NCBI RefSeq assembly: GCF_030653815.1
Contig: NZ_JAURYQ010000041.1
Span: 43,779 to 107,778 of the forward strand
Direction of reading: 5' to 3'
Source: Rhodoferax sp.
Lineage (GTDB): Bacteria; Pseudomonadota; Gammaproteobacteria; Burkholderiales; Burkholderiaceae_C
DNA: 64,000 bases
The notes under the pieces were generated by a model. That model was not told where the DNA came from. It did not search any database and was given only the letters and a program-made list of their open reading frames with translations. The stretch's first letter is position 1. Each line of letters opens with the position of its first letter. A program made the position numbers and the translations under genes. Of this stretch, positions 9,296 to 20,224 are shown one piece after another.

Positions 9296-9711
9296 GCAGC
9301 CGCCGGGGTTTGCGCGCCGCCCAAGCTGCGCGCGGCGCGTTCCAGTAACTGGTGCATTTCGGTGCGCGCCGCCAATTTGAGCGCCTCAGAGCTTGCACTG
9401 ACAAACTGTGCCCGGTCAAAGCCGCTGCGCAGCCGAACGACGTAAGCTGCCACCGGCAATTGCGCCTGGTACAGGTCGCTCACGGCGTAGATCTGACGTT
9501 TCAGTGCGTTGCGTGTCACGGCGCGTTTGGCCCAGCGCTTGGGCACCATGGCGCCCAGCCAGACGGCTGCCACATTGAACAGCGGCTTGGCGGCCAGGTC
9601 CACGGGGTCAGCATTCAGCGCCACGGTGTGCAAGGCAAAGTGCGTGGTGCGCGCCAGGGTGGACCCTGCCAGCACGGCTTGAAACTGGCGCCGACTTTTG
9701 AGCCGTTGCAA
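9292..9711 (-). CDS. rnpA: Ribonuclease P protein component
   Basis: Protein cofactor of RNase P for 5' maturation of tRNA precursors, 139 residues. The RNA-binding signature is RAVTRNALKRQIYAV, and the N-terminus QRLKSRRQFQAVL matches the family. The start is a TTG at 9709-9711: an in-frame stop lies two codons upstream (TGA at 9718-9720) and no ATG precedes the conserved N-terminus, so no other start fits. It is 49 nt from the rpmH stop and overlaps yidD by 4 nt. The C-terminus carries an Ala-rich extension. Confidence 0.95.
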   Translation of the reverse strand: MQRLKSRRQFQAVLAGSTLARTTHFALHTVALNADPVDLAAKPLFNVAAVWLGAMVPKRWAKRAVTRNALKRQIYAVSDLYQAQLPVAAYVVRLRSGFDRAQFVSASSEALKLAARTEMHQLLERAARSLGGAQTPAAA

Positions 9712-9760
9712 GGTGTGTCAAGCGTTGCAGCAAACGAGACCAGACTGCGCCCGCGCTAAA

Positions 9761-9895
9761 TCAGACAGCCAGACGCTTGCGGCCCTTGGCACGGCGTGCA
9801 TTGATCACGGCACGACCGCCACGGGTTTTCATGCGCACCAAAAAGCCATGCGTACGGGCGCGACGAATTTTGGAGGGTTGGTAAGTGCGTTTCAT
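9761..9895 (-). CDS. rpmH: 50S ribosomal protein L34
   Basis: Large-subunit ribosomal protein of 44 residues, the normal length. It begins [18 protein letters not shown] and ends AKGRKRLAV; the Arg/Lys-rich body is characteristic. It is the first gene of the rpmH-rnpA-yidD-yidC-mnmE run and is divergent from dnaA across the 225-bp putative origin interval. Confidence 0.98.
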   Translation of the reverse strand: MKRTYQPSKIRRARTHGFLVRMKTRGGRAVINARRAKGRKRLAV

Positions 9896-10047
9896 TGTCG
9901 GAAATCCTAAGAAGCTTCAGAGGCAAGCTGCCTCAGTTTGATTGATTATGCCAAGGGCATCAACGTAAATTTCACCCGAACAGTTCAGGGGAACCGCAGA
10001 TTATCGCAAACTTTTGGAGACACCGTAAATCAGGGGAAGACCCGTAG

Positions 10048-10056
10048 TGTGGATAA
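10048..10056 (-). promoter_or_regulatory. DnaA box (perfect consensus)
   Basis: TGTGGATAA on the plus strand is the reverse complement of the consensus TTATCCACA. It lies 64 bp upstream of the dnaA start, next to an AT-rich stretch. Confidence 0.75.
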
Positions 10057-10096
10057 GTGTTTGATAAATTAGAATTCACGTGGTCAGAAATCAAAA

Positions 10097-10105
10097 ATAT
10101 CCACA
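10097..10105 (+). promoter_or_regulatory. DnaA box (one mismatch)
   Basis: ATATCCACA differs from TTATCCACA only at the first base. It lies 15 bp before the dnaA ATG, opposite in orientation to the box at 10048-10056, and so fits autoregulation of dnaA. Confidence 0.6.
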
Positions 10106-10120
10106 GAAACCAAGCACACA

Positions 10121-11530
10121 ATGACCCCGGGCCCCCACCCCCAACCACAAGCCGCCGCAGACCTTGGCGGCGCAGATTTCTGGCAAGCCTGCATCGATCA
10201 AATGGCACAGGAACTCCCGGAGCAGCAATTCCAGACCTGGATCAAGCCTTTGTCGGCCCAGGTCTCCGATGACCTGAGCAAGGTCACCATTTTTGTTGCC
10301 AACCGCTTCAAGATGGACTGGATCCGGGCGCAGTACAGCCACCGTCTGGCGCTGATCATGGAGCGTCTGACGGGCCAGTCAGTGCAGATTGAGCTGGCGC
10401 TGTCTCCGCGTGACGCGGTGGTGCGCAAGCCCGAGCCCAAGACGGCGAGCCCCGCCGTGCTGTTGGAGACGCTGGCTGAAGCCGACCATTTCCGCCCTGC
10501 CGAGCCGCTCAAAAGCCGCCTCAACACCTCGCTGACGTTTGACGCTCTGGTCGAGGGCAGTGCCAATCGCATGGCGCGCGCGGCGGCCATGCACGTGGCC
10601 GGCATGCCGGGCCATTTGTACAACCCGCTGTTCATTTATGGCGGCGTGGGCCTGGGCAAGACCCACTTGATGCATGCGGTGGGTAACCAGCTCATGGCCG
10701 ACCACCCCAGCGCCAAGGTGCTTTACATCCACGCCGAGCAATTCGTGACCGATGTGGTGAAAGCCTACCAGCGCAAGGCGTTTGATGAATTCAAGGAACG
10801 CTACCACTCGCTGGATCTGCTGCTGATTGATGACGTGCAGTTTTTTGCCAACAAGGAGCGCACGCAAGAAGAGTTTTTTAACGCCTTCGAGGCCTTGCTG
10901 GCCAAAAAGTCGCACATTGTCATGACCAGCGACACCTATCCCAAGGGCCTGGCGGACATTCACGAACGCCTGGTGTCGCGTTTCGACTCCGGGCTGACAG
11001 TGGCCATCGAGCCGCCCGAACTCGAGATGCGGGTGGCCATCCTGATCAACAAGGCGCAGACCGAAGGCATTGTGATGCCCGAGGAAGTGGCCTTTTTTGT
11101 GGCCAAGAACGTGCGTTCCAACGTGCGCGAGCTGGAAGGCGCCTTGCGCAAAATTCTGGCGTATTCGCGCTTCAACCAGAAGGAAATCTCGATCCTGCTG
11201 GCGCGCGAGGCGCTGCGCGACCTGCTGTCCATCCAGAACCGTCAGATTTCGGTGGAAAACATCCAGAAAACGGTGGCGGACTACTACAAGATCAAGATCG
11301 CCGACATGTATTCCAAGAAGCGGCCCGCCAGCATTGCCCGGCCGCGCCAGATTGCCATGTACCTGGCCAAGGAACTCACCCAAAAGAGCCTGCCCGAAAT
11401 TGGTGAAATGTTTGGCGGGCGCGACCACACCACGGTGTTGCACGCGGTGCGCAAGATCGGCACCGAGCGCCAGCAGGTCACTGAACTCAACCAGCAATTG
11501 CACGTGCTGGAACAAACACTTAAAGGTTGA
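10121..11530 (+). CDS. dnaA: Chromosomal replication initiator DnaA
   Basis: AAA+ initiator that binds oriC and melts the duplex; 469 residues. Domain I begins [25 protein letters not shown]. After a linker, domain III starts at [15 protein letters not shown] with Walker [14 protein letters not shown] and Walker [11 protein letters not shown]. The C-terminal DNA-binding domain has [12 protein letters not shown] and the DnaA signature [11 protein letters not shown]. The ATG at 10121 has only a weak ribosome site, as is common for dnaA. It is followed by dnaN after 105 bp with no DnaA box in that gap. Confidence 0.98.
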   Translation: MTPGPHPQPQAAADLGGADFWQACIDQMAQELPEQQFQTWIKPLSAQVSDDLSKVTIFVANRFKMDWIRAQYSHRLALIMERLTGQSVQIELALSPRDAVVRKPEPKTASPAVLLETLAEADHFRPAEPLKSRLNTSLTFDALVEGSANRMARAAAMHVAGMPGHLYNPLFIYGGVGLGKTHLMHAVGNQLMADHPSAKVLYIHAEQFVTDVVKAYQRKAFDEFKERYHSLDLLLIDDVQFFANKERTQEEFFNAFEALLAKKSHIVMTSDTYPKGLADIHERLVSRFDSGLTVAIEPPELEMRVAILINKAQTEGIVMPEEVAFFVAKNVRSNVRELEGALRKILAYSRFNQKEISILLAREALRDLLSIQNRQISVENIQKTVADYYKIKIADMYSKKRPASIARPRQIAMYLAKELTQKSLPEIGEMFGGRDHTTVLHAVRKIGTERQQVTELNQQLHVLEQTLKG

Positions 11531-11635
11531 TGCCAAAAGGCTGACGCAAATGAGTGGGAAAATAGCTGCTTTATCAAGATCCGGGTTGGGCCAATGGTGG
11601 TCGAGCCTGTTAGCCATTGAACCCAAGAGGATGAC

Positions 11636-12742
11636 ATGATTGTTTTAAAAGCCACCCAGGACAAGGTTTTGTCGGTTTTGCAGGCGGTCTCGGGCATTGT
11701 TGAGCGTCGCCACACGCTGCCCATCCTGGCCAATGTGCTGATTCGTAAAACCGGCGATGCCTTGCAGCTCACCACCAGCGACCTGGAAATCCAGATCCGC
11801 ACGGCGGCCGAGTTGGGCGGTGATACCGGCGACTTCACCACCACGGTGGGCGCGCGCAAACTGATCGACATCCTGCGCACCATGCCGTCCGACCAGGTCG
11901 TGTCGCTCGAATCCAGCGCCGCCAAACTCATCCTCAAGGGTGGCAAAAGCAAGTTCACGCTGCAATCCATGCCCGCCGAAGACTTTCCGCTGGTGCAGGA
12001 GTCGGCCAACTTTGGCCCGGCCTTCAGCGTGCCGCAAAAAACGCTCAAGGCCTTGCTGAGCCAGGTCTCGTTTGCCATGGCGGTGCACGACATTCGCTAC
12101 TACCTGAACGGCATTTTGTTTGTGGTGGAAGGCAAGCAGCTCAGCCTGGTCGCCACCGATGGTCACCGGCTGGCCTTTGCCAGCGCCACCCTTGACGTCG
12201 AAGTGCCCAAGCAGGAAGTCATCTTGCCGCGCAAAACCGTGCTGGAGCTGCAGCGCCTGCTGTCGGATGCCGAAGGCGCCATCGAGATGCAATTTGCCAA
12301 CAACCAGGCCAAGTTCAGCTTTGACGGCATGGAATTTGTCACCAAGCTGGTCGAGGGCAAGTTCCCGGACTACAACCGCGTGATTCCGCGCAACCACAAG
12401 AACAGCATCACGCTGGGCCGCAGCGCGCTGCTGGCCACGTTGCAGCGCACCGCCATTCTGACCAGCGACAAGTTCAAGGGCGTGCGCCTCAACATCGACC
12501 CCGGCACCCTGCGCGTGGCCGCCAACAATGCCGAGCAGGAAGAAGCCGTGGACGAGCTCGACATCGACTACGGTGGTGACAGCATCGAAATTGGCTTCAA
12601 CGTGACCTACCTCATCGACGCCCTCAGCAACATGTCGCAAGACATGGTGACGCTGGAACTCTCGGACGGCAACAGCTCGGCGCTGTTCACCATTCCCGAC
12701 AACACCACGTTCAAGTATGTGGTGATGCCGATGCGCATCTAA
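11636..12742 (+). CDS. dnaN: DNA polymerase III beta sliding clamp
   Basis: Ring-shaped processivity clamp for DNA polymerase III, 368 residues, the standard length. It starts MIVLKATQDKVLSVLQAVSGIVERRHTLP in pieces typical of the family and ends TFKYVVMPMRI, the conserved C-terminal hydrophobic-cleft segment. A good ribosome site (AAGAGGA) lies 5-6 nt before the ATG. It is co-oriented with dnaA and gyrB and likely co-transcribed with them in part. Confidence 0.98.
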   Translation: MIVLKATQDKVLSVLQAVSGIVERRHTLPILANVLIRKTGDALQLTTSDLEIQIRTAAELGGDTGDFTTTVGARKLIDILRTMPSDQVVSLESSAAKLILKGGKSKFTLQSMPAEDFPLVQESANFGPAFSVPQKTLKALLSQVSFAMAVHDIRYYLNGILFVVEGKQLSLVATDGHRLAFASATLDVEVPKQEVILPRKTVLELQRLLSDAEGAIEMQFANNQAKFSFDGMEFVTKLVEGKFPDYNRVIPRNHKNSITLGRSALLATLQRTAILTSDKFKGVRLNIDPGTLRVAANNAEQEEAVDELDIDYGGDSIEIGFNVTYLIDALSNMSQDMVTLELSDGNSSALFTIPDNTTFKYVVMPMRI

Positions 12743-15379
<2,637 letters not shown>

Positions 15380-15385
15380 GTCACT

Positions 15386-15769
15386 GTGGTGAATCACTCC
15401 TGCCCGTTTTGCACGCTGCTGCCTGAACGTATCGTTGCTGCAAACGAGGCGGGCTGGATTGTTCGGGATGCTTATCCAGTCACGCATGGGCATACGCTCG
15501 TTATCCCCCGACGCCATATCAGCTCATTCTTTGAACTGGTCGCCGACGAACGCCAACAACTGCTGCTGCTATTGGACATAGCCCGAGCCGGGCTTGATGT
15601 AGAACTTCACCCGCAGGGGTACAACATCGGTATCAACGACGGGCCTGCAGCCGGGCAAACGGTGCCGCATCTGCACATTCACCTCATTCCGCGTTACGAA
15701 GGCGACATCCCTGACCCGCGAGGCGGCGTGCGTTGGGTGATTCCGCACAAGGCAAAGTACTGGACGTAA
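15386..15769 (+). CDS. HIT-family nucleotide hydrolase
   Basis: Histidine-triad protein of 127 residues. The catalytic triad is in VPHLHIHLIPR near residues 94-104. The N-terminal CPFCTLL pair resembles the zinc-binding or structural cysteines of bacterial HIT proteins. HIT enzymes hydrolyse dinucleoside polyphosphates or nucleoside-phosphoramidates; the aprataxin branch removes AMP from DNA 5' ends. The GTG at 15386 (or the adjacent GTG at 15389) lies 6 nt after the gyrB stop. The stop (15767-15769) directly abuts the ATG of the restriction gene at 15770, so the two are tightly coupled. Base composition is visibly more AT-rich than gyrB, which suggests transfer. Confidence 0.9.
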   Translation: MVNHSCPFCTLLPERIVAANEAGWIVRDAYPVTHGHTLVIPRRHISSFFELVADERQQLLLLLDIARAGLDVELHPQGYNIGINDGPAAGQTVPHLHIHLIPRYEGDIPDPRGGVRWVIPHKAKYWT

Positions 15770-16714
15770 ATGGCGACACAAAAAGTTCAGCCGTTGACGC
15801 AACTTTTTGAGGGCATTCGCCGGGCCCAGTCAGACGGGCGCTTTTCTCCTCACAAACCACTTCTGCTGCTGCTCGCATTGGCTCGCGCTCAACAAGGTGC
15901 CCAAAGATTAATTCGACTTGAAGATATTGACCTGCAACTGCAGCAACTGCTGAGTGAGTTCGGTCCCACGAATGCAGCTAAAAGCCGGCACTACCCATTT
16001 TGGCATTTGCGGACAGATGGCAAAGGGCAACTGTGGGAGGTGGTAGGGCCCGCCTCGTTGCTGCAACGAAACCCCGGTGCAACGCCGAACCTGAGCGAGC
16101 TAAAGCAAGCCAGCGTCTTTGCAGGCTTTTCTGAAACCGTAGATAAAAGCCTTAAACAAGATCCATCTTTGATTCCGGAGTTGGGGCAAATGTTGCTGCA
16201 AAGCTTTTTCCCAGAAACCTTGCATGCAGACATCGCTGATGCAATTGGGCTTGATCTGACTGTGACGGATCATCGTGTTGAAGAGCCTTCGGAAAGTTAC
16301 GAATCAATAAGCAGGAAAAAGCGCACCCGAGCGTTCCGCGACATGGTGCTTCGGGCTTACGAATACCGCTGCTGTGTTTGCGGTTTTGATTTGCGTATTG
16401 GGCACATTCCCGCTGGACTGGAAGCCGCGCACATTCAATGGCATACCGCCGGAGGACCTGATATCGGTCCTAATGGACCGTCCCTTTGTGCTTTGCATCA
16501 CAAGCTGTTTGATCTCGGTGCGTTCACTCTGACGCCCAATTCGCAAAAGATCGTTTTCAGTGAACATGCGGTCTCTGGGTCACGCGGACTGACGGGTGAG
16601 CTCCAGCATCACGGGAAAACCGCCCTTGAGCCCACGTCAAGCGAAGCGGCGCCAGGCGCCCATTTTCTCGAATGGAATTGGAGTCATGTGTTCAAAAAGG
16701 AAGCACGCCCTTGA
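15770..16714 (+). CDS. Predicted phosphorothioate-DNA-dependent HNH restriction endonuclease
   Basis: The 314-residue protein resembles the sulfur-binding-domain plus HNH enzymes (ScoMcrA/EcoWI type), type IV restriction enzymes that cut DNA carrying Dnd phosphorothioates. The N-terminal half has the typical opening FEGIRRAQSDGRFSPHKPLL and the motif SRHYPFWHLRTDG, characteristic of the sulfur-binding domain. The C-terminal HNH domain has CCVCGFDLRIGHIPAGLEAAH in pieces: the CxxC pair, AAHIQWHTAGGPD, then NGPSLCALHHKLFD with the last histidines. No dnd genes are nearby, as expected for an enzyme that attacks modified foreign DNA. It is lower in GC than the core genes and immediately follows the HIT gene. 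Confidence 0.8.
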   Translation: MATQKVQPLTQLFEGIRRAQSDGRFSPHKPLLLLLALARAQQGAQRLIRLEDIDLQLQQLLSEFGPTNAAKSRHYPFWHLRTDGKGQLWEVVGPASLLQRNPGATPNLSELKQASVFAGFSETVDKSLKQDPSLIPELGQMLLQSFFPETLHADIADAIGLDLTVTDHRVEEPSESYESISRKKRTRAFRDMVLRAYEYRCCVCGFDLRIGHIPAGLEAAHIQWHTAGGPDIGPNGPSLCALHHKLFDLGAFTLTPNSQKIVFSEHAVSGSRGLTGELQHHGKTALEPTSSEAAPGAHFLEWNWSHVFKKEARP

Positions 16715-17084
16715 GCAGGCGCGTCTTCAAACAAGCCGAATCGGCGTCAACTGTAGGTTGTAGAGACGAAACACTCAATTTTTCAGCCTACTTCCGTCCA
16801 AGAGCTGACATTCTTGTGAACGGCCCACCGGTACGATTTCTGTCATCAGAAACCTTCTTAGAGGTGGTCGCCGACTTGTATGAAGTTGGTCCCGTCAGGT
16901 GCATGCAACGACTCCGAAACTAGATGAAAATTTTTGAGGAAATGTTCTGGCCATCCGTCGATGGCCTGCCTACAAAAACGAATCAGTATCACGGCTGCTC
17001 GTCGCTTTGCTTAAGCATTCATTGATCTGAACTTGAAAATTTTTTAAGAACTTGCTCACCCCAAACTTTTGCCGCTAACCATGC

Positions 17085-17205
17085 GGCAAGCCTTTGGGTT
17101 CAAAGTCGAATATTCGGCAAGACTTTGCCTGAAAAACCGACAAAACTTTGAATTCGGTTCAGCGTAACTCATTGATTTAAAATAGTAAGATAGGCAAATC
17201 TTTGC
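17085..17205 (+). repeat. Degenerate direct repeats of GGCAARNCTTTG
   Basis: Four related units occur: GGCAAGCCTTTG at about 17085, GGCAAGACTTTG at 17116, GACAAAACTTTG at 17139 and GGCAAATCTTTG at 17193. Units two and four are also near-palindromic (GGCAAgactTTGCC; GCAAAtcTTTGC). They lie 210-330 bp upstream of sulP. They could be binding sites of one regulator or remnants of a repeat family. Confidence 0.4.
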
Positions 17206-17265
17206 TCTCCCCTTTTGTAGGCGAACTCCCTTGTAAAACGCAGCAACACCCACCACGAACCGGCT

Positions 17266-17285
17266 TTGTCGCAATCGTGTGACAA
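17266..17285. promoter_or_regulatory. 20-bp palindrome upstream of sulP
   Basis: TTGTCGCA-ATCG-TGTGACAA has arms matching at 7 of 8 positions. It lies about 130 bp upstream of the sulP ATG. The symmetry and length suit a dimeric regulator, but no known consensus is claimed. Confidence 0.35.
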
Positions 17286-17416
17286 AAGCTGCCCGAACGC
17301 CTTGCGGCTGTCGGGTCGTGTTGCCTCCGGTATTTTCTTTTTATCGGGCTGTCAAACTGATGGCCCACCCTGGGCTTGGGTTAGCTTTGACCTGCCCATC
17401 CATTCCCTGAGTTGTC

Positions 17417-18892
17417 ATGAATTCCTTGAAACAAGATTGGTTTTCCAATGTCCGAAACGATTTGCTGGCCGGCCTGGTCGTCGCGCTGGCGCTGATCCCG
17501 GAAGCCATCGCCTTCTCCATCATTGCCGGCGTGGACCCCAAAATTGGCTTGTATGCGTCATTCAGCATTGCGGTGGTGACCGCGTTCATGGGCGGGCGCC
17601 CCGGCATGATCTCTGCGGCCACCGGCGCCATGGCCTTGCTGATGGTGACCCTGGTCAAGGACCACGGCCTGCAGTACCTGCTGGCGGCCACCGTCCTGAC
17701 CGGCGTTCTGCAGATCATCGCGGGCTGGGTCAATCTGGGGGCGCTGATGCGCTTTGTCTCGCGTTCGGTGGTCACCGGTTTTGTCAACGCCCTGGCGATT
17801 CTTATTTTTCTGGCCCAGTTGCCCGAGCTCACCAACGTGACCTGGCACGTGTACGCCATGACGGCAGCCGGCCTGGCCATCATCTACGGCTTGCCCTACC
17901 TGACCAAGGCCATTCCGTCGCCGCTGGTCACCATTGTGGTGCTGACGGCCGTGGCCATCTCTCTGGATCTGGACATCCGCACGGTGGGTGACATGGGTGC
18001 GCTGCCCGACAGCCTGCCGATGTTCCTGATCCCGGACATTCCGCTGAATCTGGAGACGCTGTTGATCATTTTCCCGTACTCCCTGACCCTGATGGTGGTG
18101 GGTTTGCTGGAGTCGCTGATGACGGCGACCATCGTCGACGACCTGACCGACACCAAGAGCGACAAGAACCGCGAGTGCGTGGGACAAGGCGTGGCCAACA
18201 TTGCGACAGGCTTCATCGGTGGCATGGCCGGTTGCGCCATGATCGGGCAGTCGATCATCAACATCAAGTCCGGCGGACGCGGGCGCCTGTCAACCTTTGC
18301 GGCGGGCATCTTCCTGTTGTTGATGGTGGTGTTCCTGGGCGACTGGGTGGCCCGCATTCCGATGGCAGCCCTGGTGGCCGTGATGATCATGGTTTCCATC
18401 GGCACCTTCAGCTGGGGCTCGATCCGCAACCTGCGCGAGCACCCGAAAAGCTCCAGTATGGTGATGATGGCCACGGTGGTGGTGACCGTGGCCACGCACG
18501 ATCTGGCCAAAGGGGTGCTGGTGGGCGTGTTGCTGTCGGGCTTCTTCTTTGCGCAAAAGGTAGGCCGGATGCTGCGGATTCGCTCCAGGGCCGAGGACGA
18601 GGGCCGGGTTCGCGTCTACCAGGTCACAGGCCAGGTGTTCTTTGCCACGGCCGATCACTTCACCAATGCGTTCGACTACAAGGAAGTCATCGACAAAGTC
18701 TGCATCGACGTCAGCCGTGCCCATTTCTGGGACATCACCGCCGTCAGCGCGCTGGACAAGGTGGTACTCAAGTTTCGCCGCGAGGGCGCTGACGTGGACA
18801 TCATCGGTCTCAACGAAGCCAGCACCACCCTGGTCGACAAGTTTGGTGTGCACGACAAAGACGGCGCCGAAGACCTGTTGATGGGTCACTGA
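17417..18892 (+). CDS. SulP-family inorganic anion transporter with STAS domain
   Basis: Inner-membrane anion transporter (SLC26/SulP) of 491 residues. The membrane core starts [26 protein letters not shown], a hallmark of the family's first segments, and continues with about 10-12 hydrophobic segments. The C-terminal STAS domain spans roughly residues 395-480, with [21 protein letters not shown]. Family substrates include sulfate and bicarbonate; nothing here decides between them. The universal stress protein gene starts 13 bp after the stop, so the two probably form one transcript. The upstream region carries the repeats and palindrome described separately. Confidence 0.9.
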   Translation: MNSLKQDWFSNVRNDLLAGLVVALALIPEAIAFSIIAGVDPKIGLYASFSIAVVTAFMGGRPGMISAATGAMALLMVTLVKDHGLQYLLAATVLTGVLQIIAGWVNLGALMRFVSRSVVTGFVNALAILIFLAQLPELTNVTWHVYAMTAAGLAIIYGLPYLTKAIPSPLVTIVVLTAVAISLDLDIRTVGDMGALPDSLPMFLIPDIPLNLETLLIIFPYSLTLMVVGLLESLMTATIVDDLTDTKSDKNRECVGQGVANIATGFIGGMAGCAMIGQSIINIKSGGRGRLSTFAAGIFLLLMVVFLGDWVARIPMAALVAVMIMVSIGTFSWGSIRNLREHPKSSSMVMMATVVVTVATHDLAKGVLVGVLLSGFFFAQKVGRMLRIRSRAEDEGRVRVYQVTGQVFFATADHFTNAFDYKEVIDKVCIDVSRAHFWDITAVSALDKVVLKFRREGADVDIIGLNEASTTLVDKFGVHDKDGAEDLLMGH

Positions 18893-18905
18893 AAGGAAGC
18901 AGCAG

Positions 18906-19775
18906 ATGAACGCAAAGAACGACAACAAAGTCATGGCCTGTGTGGATCAATCGGCCTATGCGGCCCATGTGGCTGACTACGCCGCCTGGGCAGCGCAGCG
19001 CATGGGTGCGCCCCTGGAGCTGCTGCATGTGATTGATCGGCACCCGGAAATCAGCAAGGGCGATGACCTCAGCGGCGCGTTGGGCATGGACGCCCAGGAA
19101 AAGCTGCTCGACCAGCTGTCGGCCGAAGACAACGCCAAGGCGCGCAGCGCCAAGGAGGCCGGGCGCTTGTTCCTCAACCAGCTGCGCCTGAGGGCGATGC
19201 AGGCGGGTGCGTCAGAGGTGGACGTGCGCCAACGTTATGGTTCCCTGCAGGAAACCCTGGTGGAGCAGGAAGAGGGCGTTCGCCTGATCGTGCTCGGGCG
19301 TCGGGGCGAGTCTGCGCAGGTGACGCAACGTGACCTGGGGCGCAACGTGGAGCGCATTGTTCGTGGCCTGCACAAACCCATATTGACGGTGACTGACGGC
19401 TTTGCCGCGCCCCGCAACGTGATGATCGCCTTCGATGGTGGTGCCGTCACGCGCCGCGGTGTGGAAATGATCGCTGCCAGCCCCTTGTTTCGCGGCCTGC
19501 CGGTGCACATCCTGATGACGGGCAAAGAAAATGCGGAAGCGCCCAAGCAGATGGAGTGGGCTCGAAGCAAACTGCACGAGGCAGGTTTTGAGGTGGTGAC
19601 GGTCATCCGGCCGGGGGATACCGAAAGCACCATCGCCACGTACATTGCCGAGCATTCCATCGATCTGTTGACCATGGGCTCTTACGGCCACTCCATGCTG
19701 CACAGCTGGTTGTTCGGCAGCAAGACCACAGACTTGCTGCGTGCCTCCAGGATCCCGACGCTGCTGCTGCGATAA
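18906..19775 (+). CDS. Universal stress protein, tandem Usp domains
   Basis: Cytoplasmic stress protein of 289 residues with two Usp repeats, roughly 8-155 and 165-289. The second repeat ends in the nucleotide-binding-like pattern GSYGHSMLHSWLFGSKT, which fits the G-x2-G-x9-G(S/T) motif of ATP-binding Usp proteins. The corresponding stretch in the first repeat (LGRRGESAQVTQRDLG) is degenerate. A ribosome site (GAAAGGAAG) precedes the ATG. It follows sulP by 13 bp, suggesting a role in tuning the transporter or a shared stress response. Confidence 0.9.
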   Translation: MNAKNDNKVMACVDQSAYAAHVADYAAWAAQRMGAPLELLHVIDRHPEISKGDDLSGALGMDAQEKLLDQLSAEDNAKARSAKEAGRLFLNQLRLRAMQAGASEVDVRQRYGSLQETLVEQEEGVRLIVLGRRGESAQVTQRDLGRNVERIVRGLHKPILTVTDGFAAPRNVMIAFDGGAVTRRGVEMIAASPLFRGLPVHILMTGKENAEAPKQMEWARSKLHEAGFEVVTVIRPGDTESTIATYIAEHSIDLLTMGSYGHSMLHSWLFGSKTTDLLRASRIPTLLLR

Positions 19776-20009
19776 AAACCGCGTTTGGCATTGTCTGGAT
19801 GTCTCTGCGGATGCATCAGAGCGAAAGCGCTCGCAGTCCTGCGGAAGAGACGGGTGCGCCATCACACAGACGCTGGCAGGATCGTGGTTTAAATTCATTT
19901 CTCCGGTTGCAGGCAAATCCTTTTGCTGTGCGTGGCAAGCAGCCAGGTTGACTCAGGTGTTCTGTGTCAATTTGCAGCCCAGATCACATCTGCCTTAATG
20001 GAGAAAATG

Positions 20010-20213
20010 ATGAACAACTTGCGATTATTGATTGTTGGTGCCGCCCCGCTACTGACGAGCGGCGTGGCCCTGGCGCAGACAGGAACCATGATGGGTGGTG
20101 ATCACTCTGGCTTCGGCTGGATGGGTGGCTACGGCGGTGTCTGGATGCCGGTCCTGCTCATTGTGGTGGTCGTCGCCCTGATGGTGCTGGTCATTCAGCG
20201 CAAGGACAAGTAA
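20010..20213 (+). CDS. Small exported single-span membrane protein
   Basis: 67 residues: a signal-like N-terminus (NNLRLLIVGAAPLLTSGVALAQ), a short Gly/Met/His segment (TGTMMGGDHSGFGWMGG), then one membrane segment (VWMPVLLIVVVVALMVLVI) and a basic tail. GGAG at 20000-20003 sits 6 nt before the ATG at 20010; ATGs at 19998 and 20007 are in frame but poorly placed. The Met/His stretch suggests metal contact. It sits 11 bp upstream of another exported protein gene. Function unknown. The 234-bp gap before it holds only a small GAGCG/CGCTC hairpin at 19819-19832. Confidence 0.65.
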   Translation: MNNLRLLIVGAAPLLTSGVALAQTGTMMGGDHSGFGWMGGYGGVWMPVLLIVVVVALMVLVIQRKDK

Positions 20214-20224
20214 AGTGGAACACC

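Larger units (their letters stand above)
9896..10120. other. Putative oriC / dnaA-rpmH intergenic region
   Basis: The 225-bp gene-free stretch between the divergent rpmH and dnaA genes is AT-richer than its surroundings. It contains one perfect and one near-perfect DnaA box flanking an AT-rich segment (GTTTGATAAATTAGAATTC, about 10059-10077). This is the classic position for a chromosomal origin and for dnaA autoregulation. Only two convincing boxes are visible, fewer than in well-studied origins, so it could be only the regulated dnaA promoter. Confidence 0.5.
16715..17416. other. AT-rich 700-bp gene-free stretch with hairpins
   Basis: No convincing gene is present. The frame continuing to 16923 on the plus strand (ending VVADLYEVGPVRCMQRLRN) is unrecognised and overlaps the restriction gene; it could be a gene remnant. 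Visible structure: a perfect hairpin GGCCATC/GATGGCC at 16949-16966, a hairpin TTGCCGC/GCGGCAA at 17069-17089 with an outer CCAAA/TTTGG extension, repeated CAA-NN-CTTTG motifs from 17085 to 17205, and a palindrome at 17266-17285. Composition is far lower in GC than the flanking core genes. Confidence 0.6.

Noticed and set aside
10379..11626. 415-codon frame opposite dnaA
   Set aside because: Same cause as above; dnaA on the plus strand shows every expected motif.
16672..16923. 83-codon frame overlapping the restriction gene
   Set aside because: No family pattern, no ribosome site, overlaps the HNH gene; kept only as a possible remnant in the intergenic description.
17061..17097. Integron attC site as the explanation of the hairpins
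   Set aside because: The stems lack the conserved core sites, and no integrase or cassette array is nearby.
17266..17991. 241-codon frame overlapping the start of sulP
   Set aside because: Its start lies in non-coding AT-rich DNA, and the remainder is out of frame within sulP.
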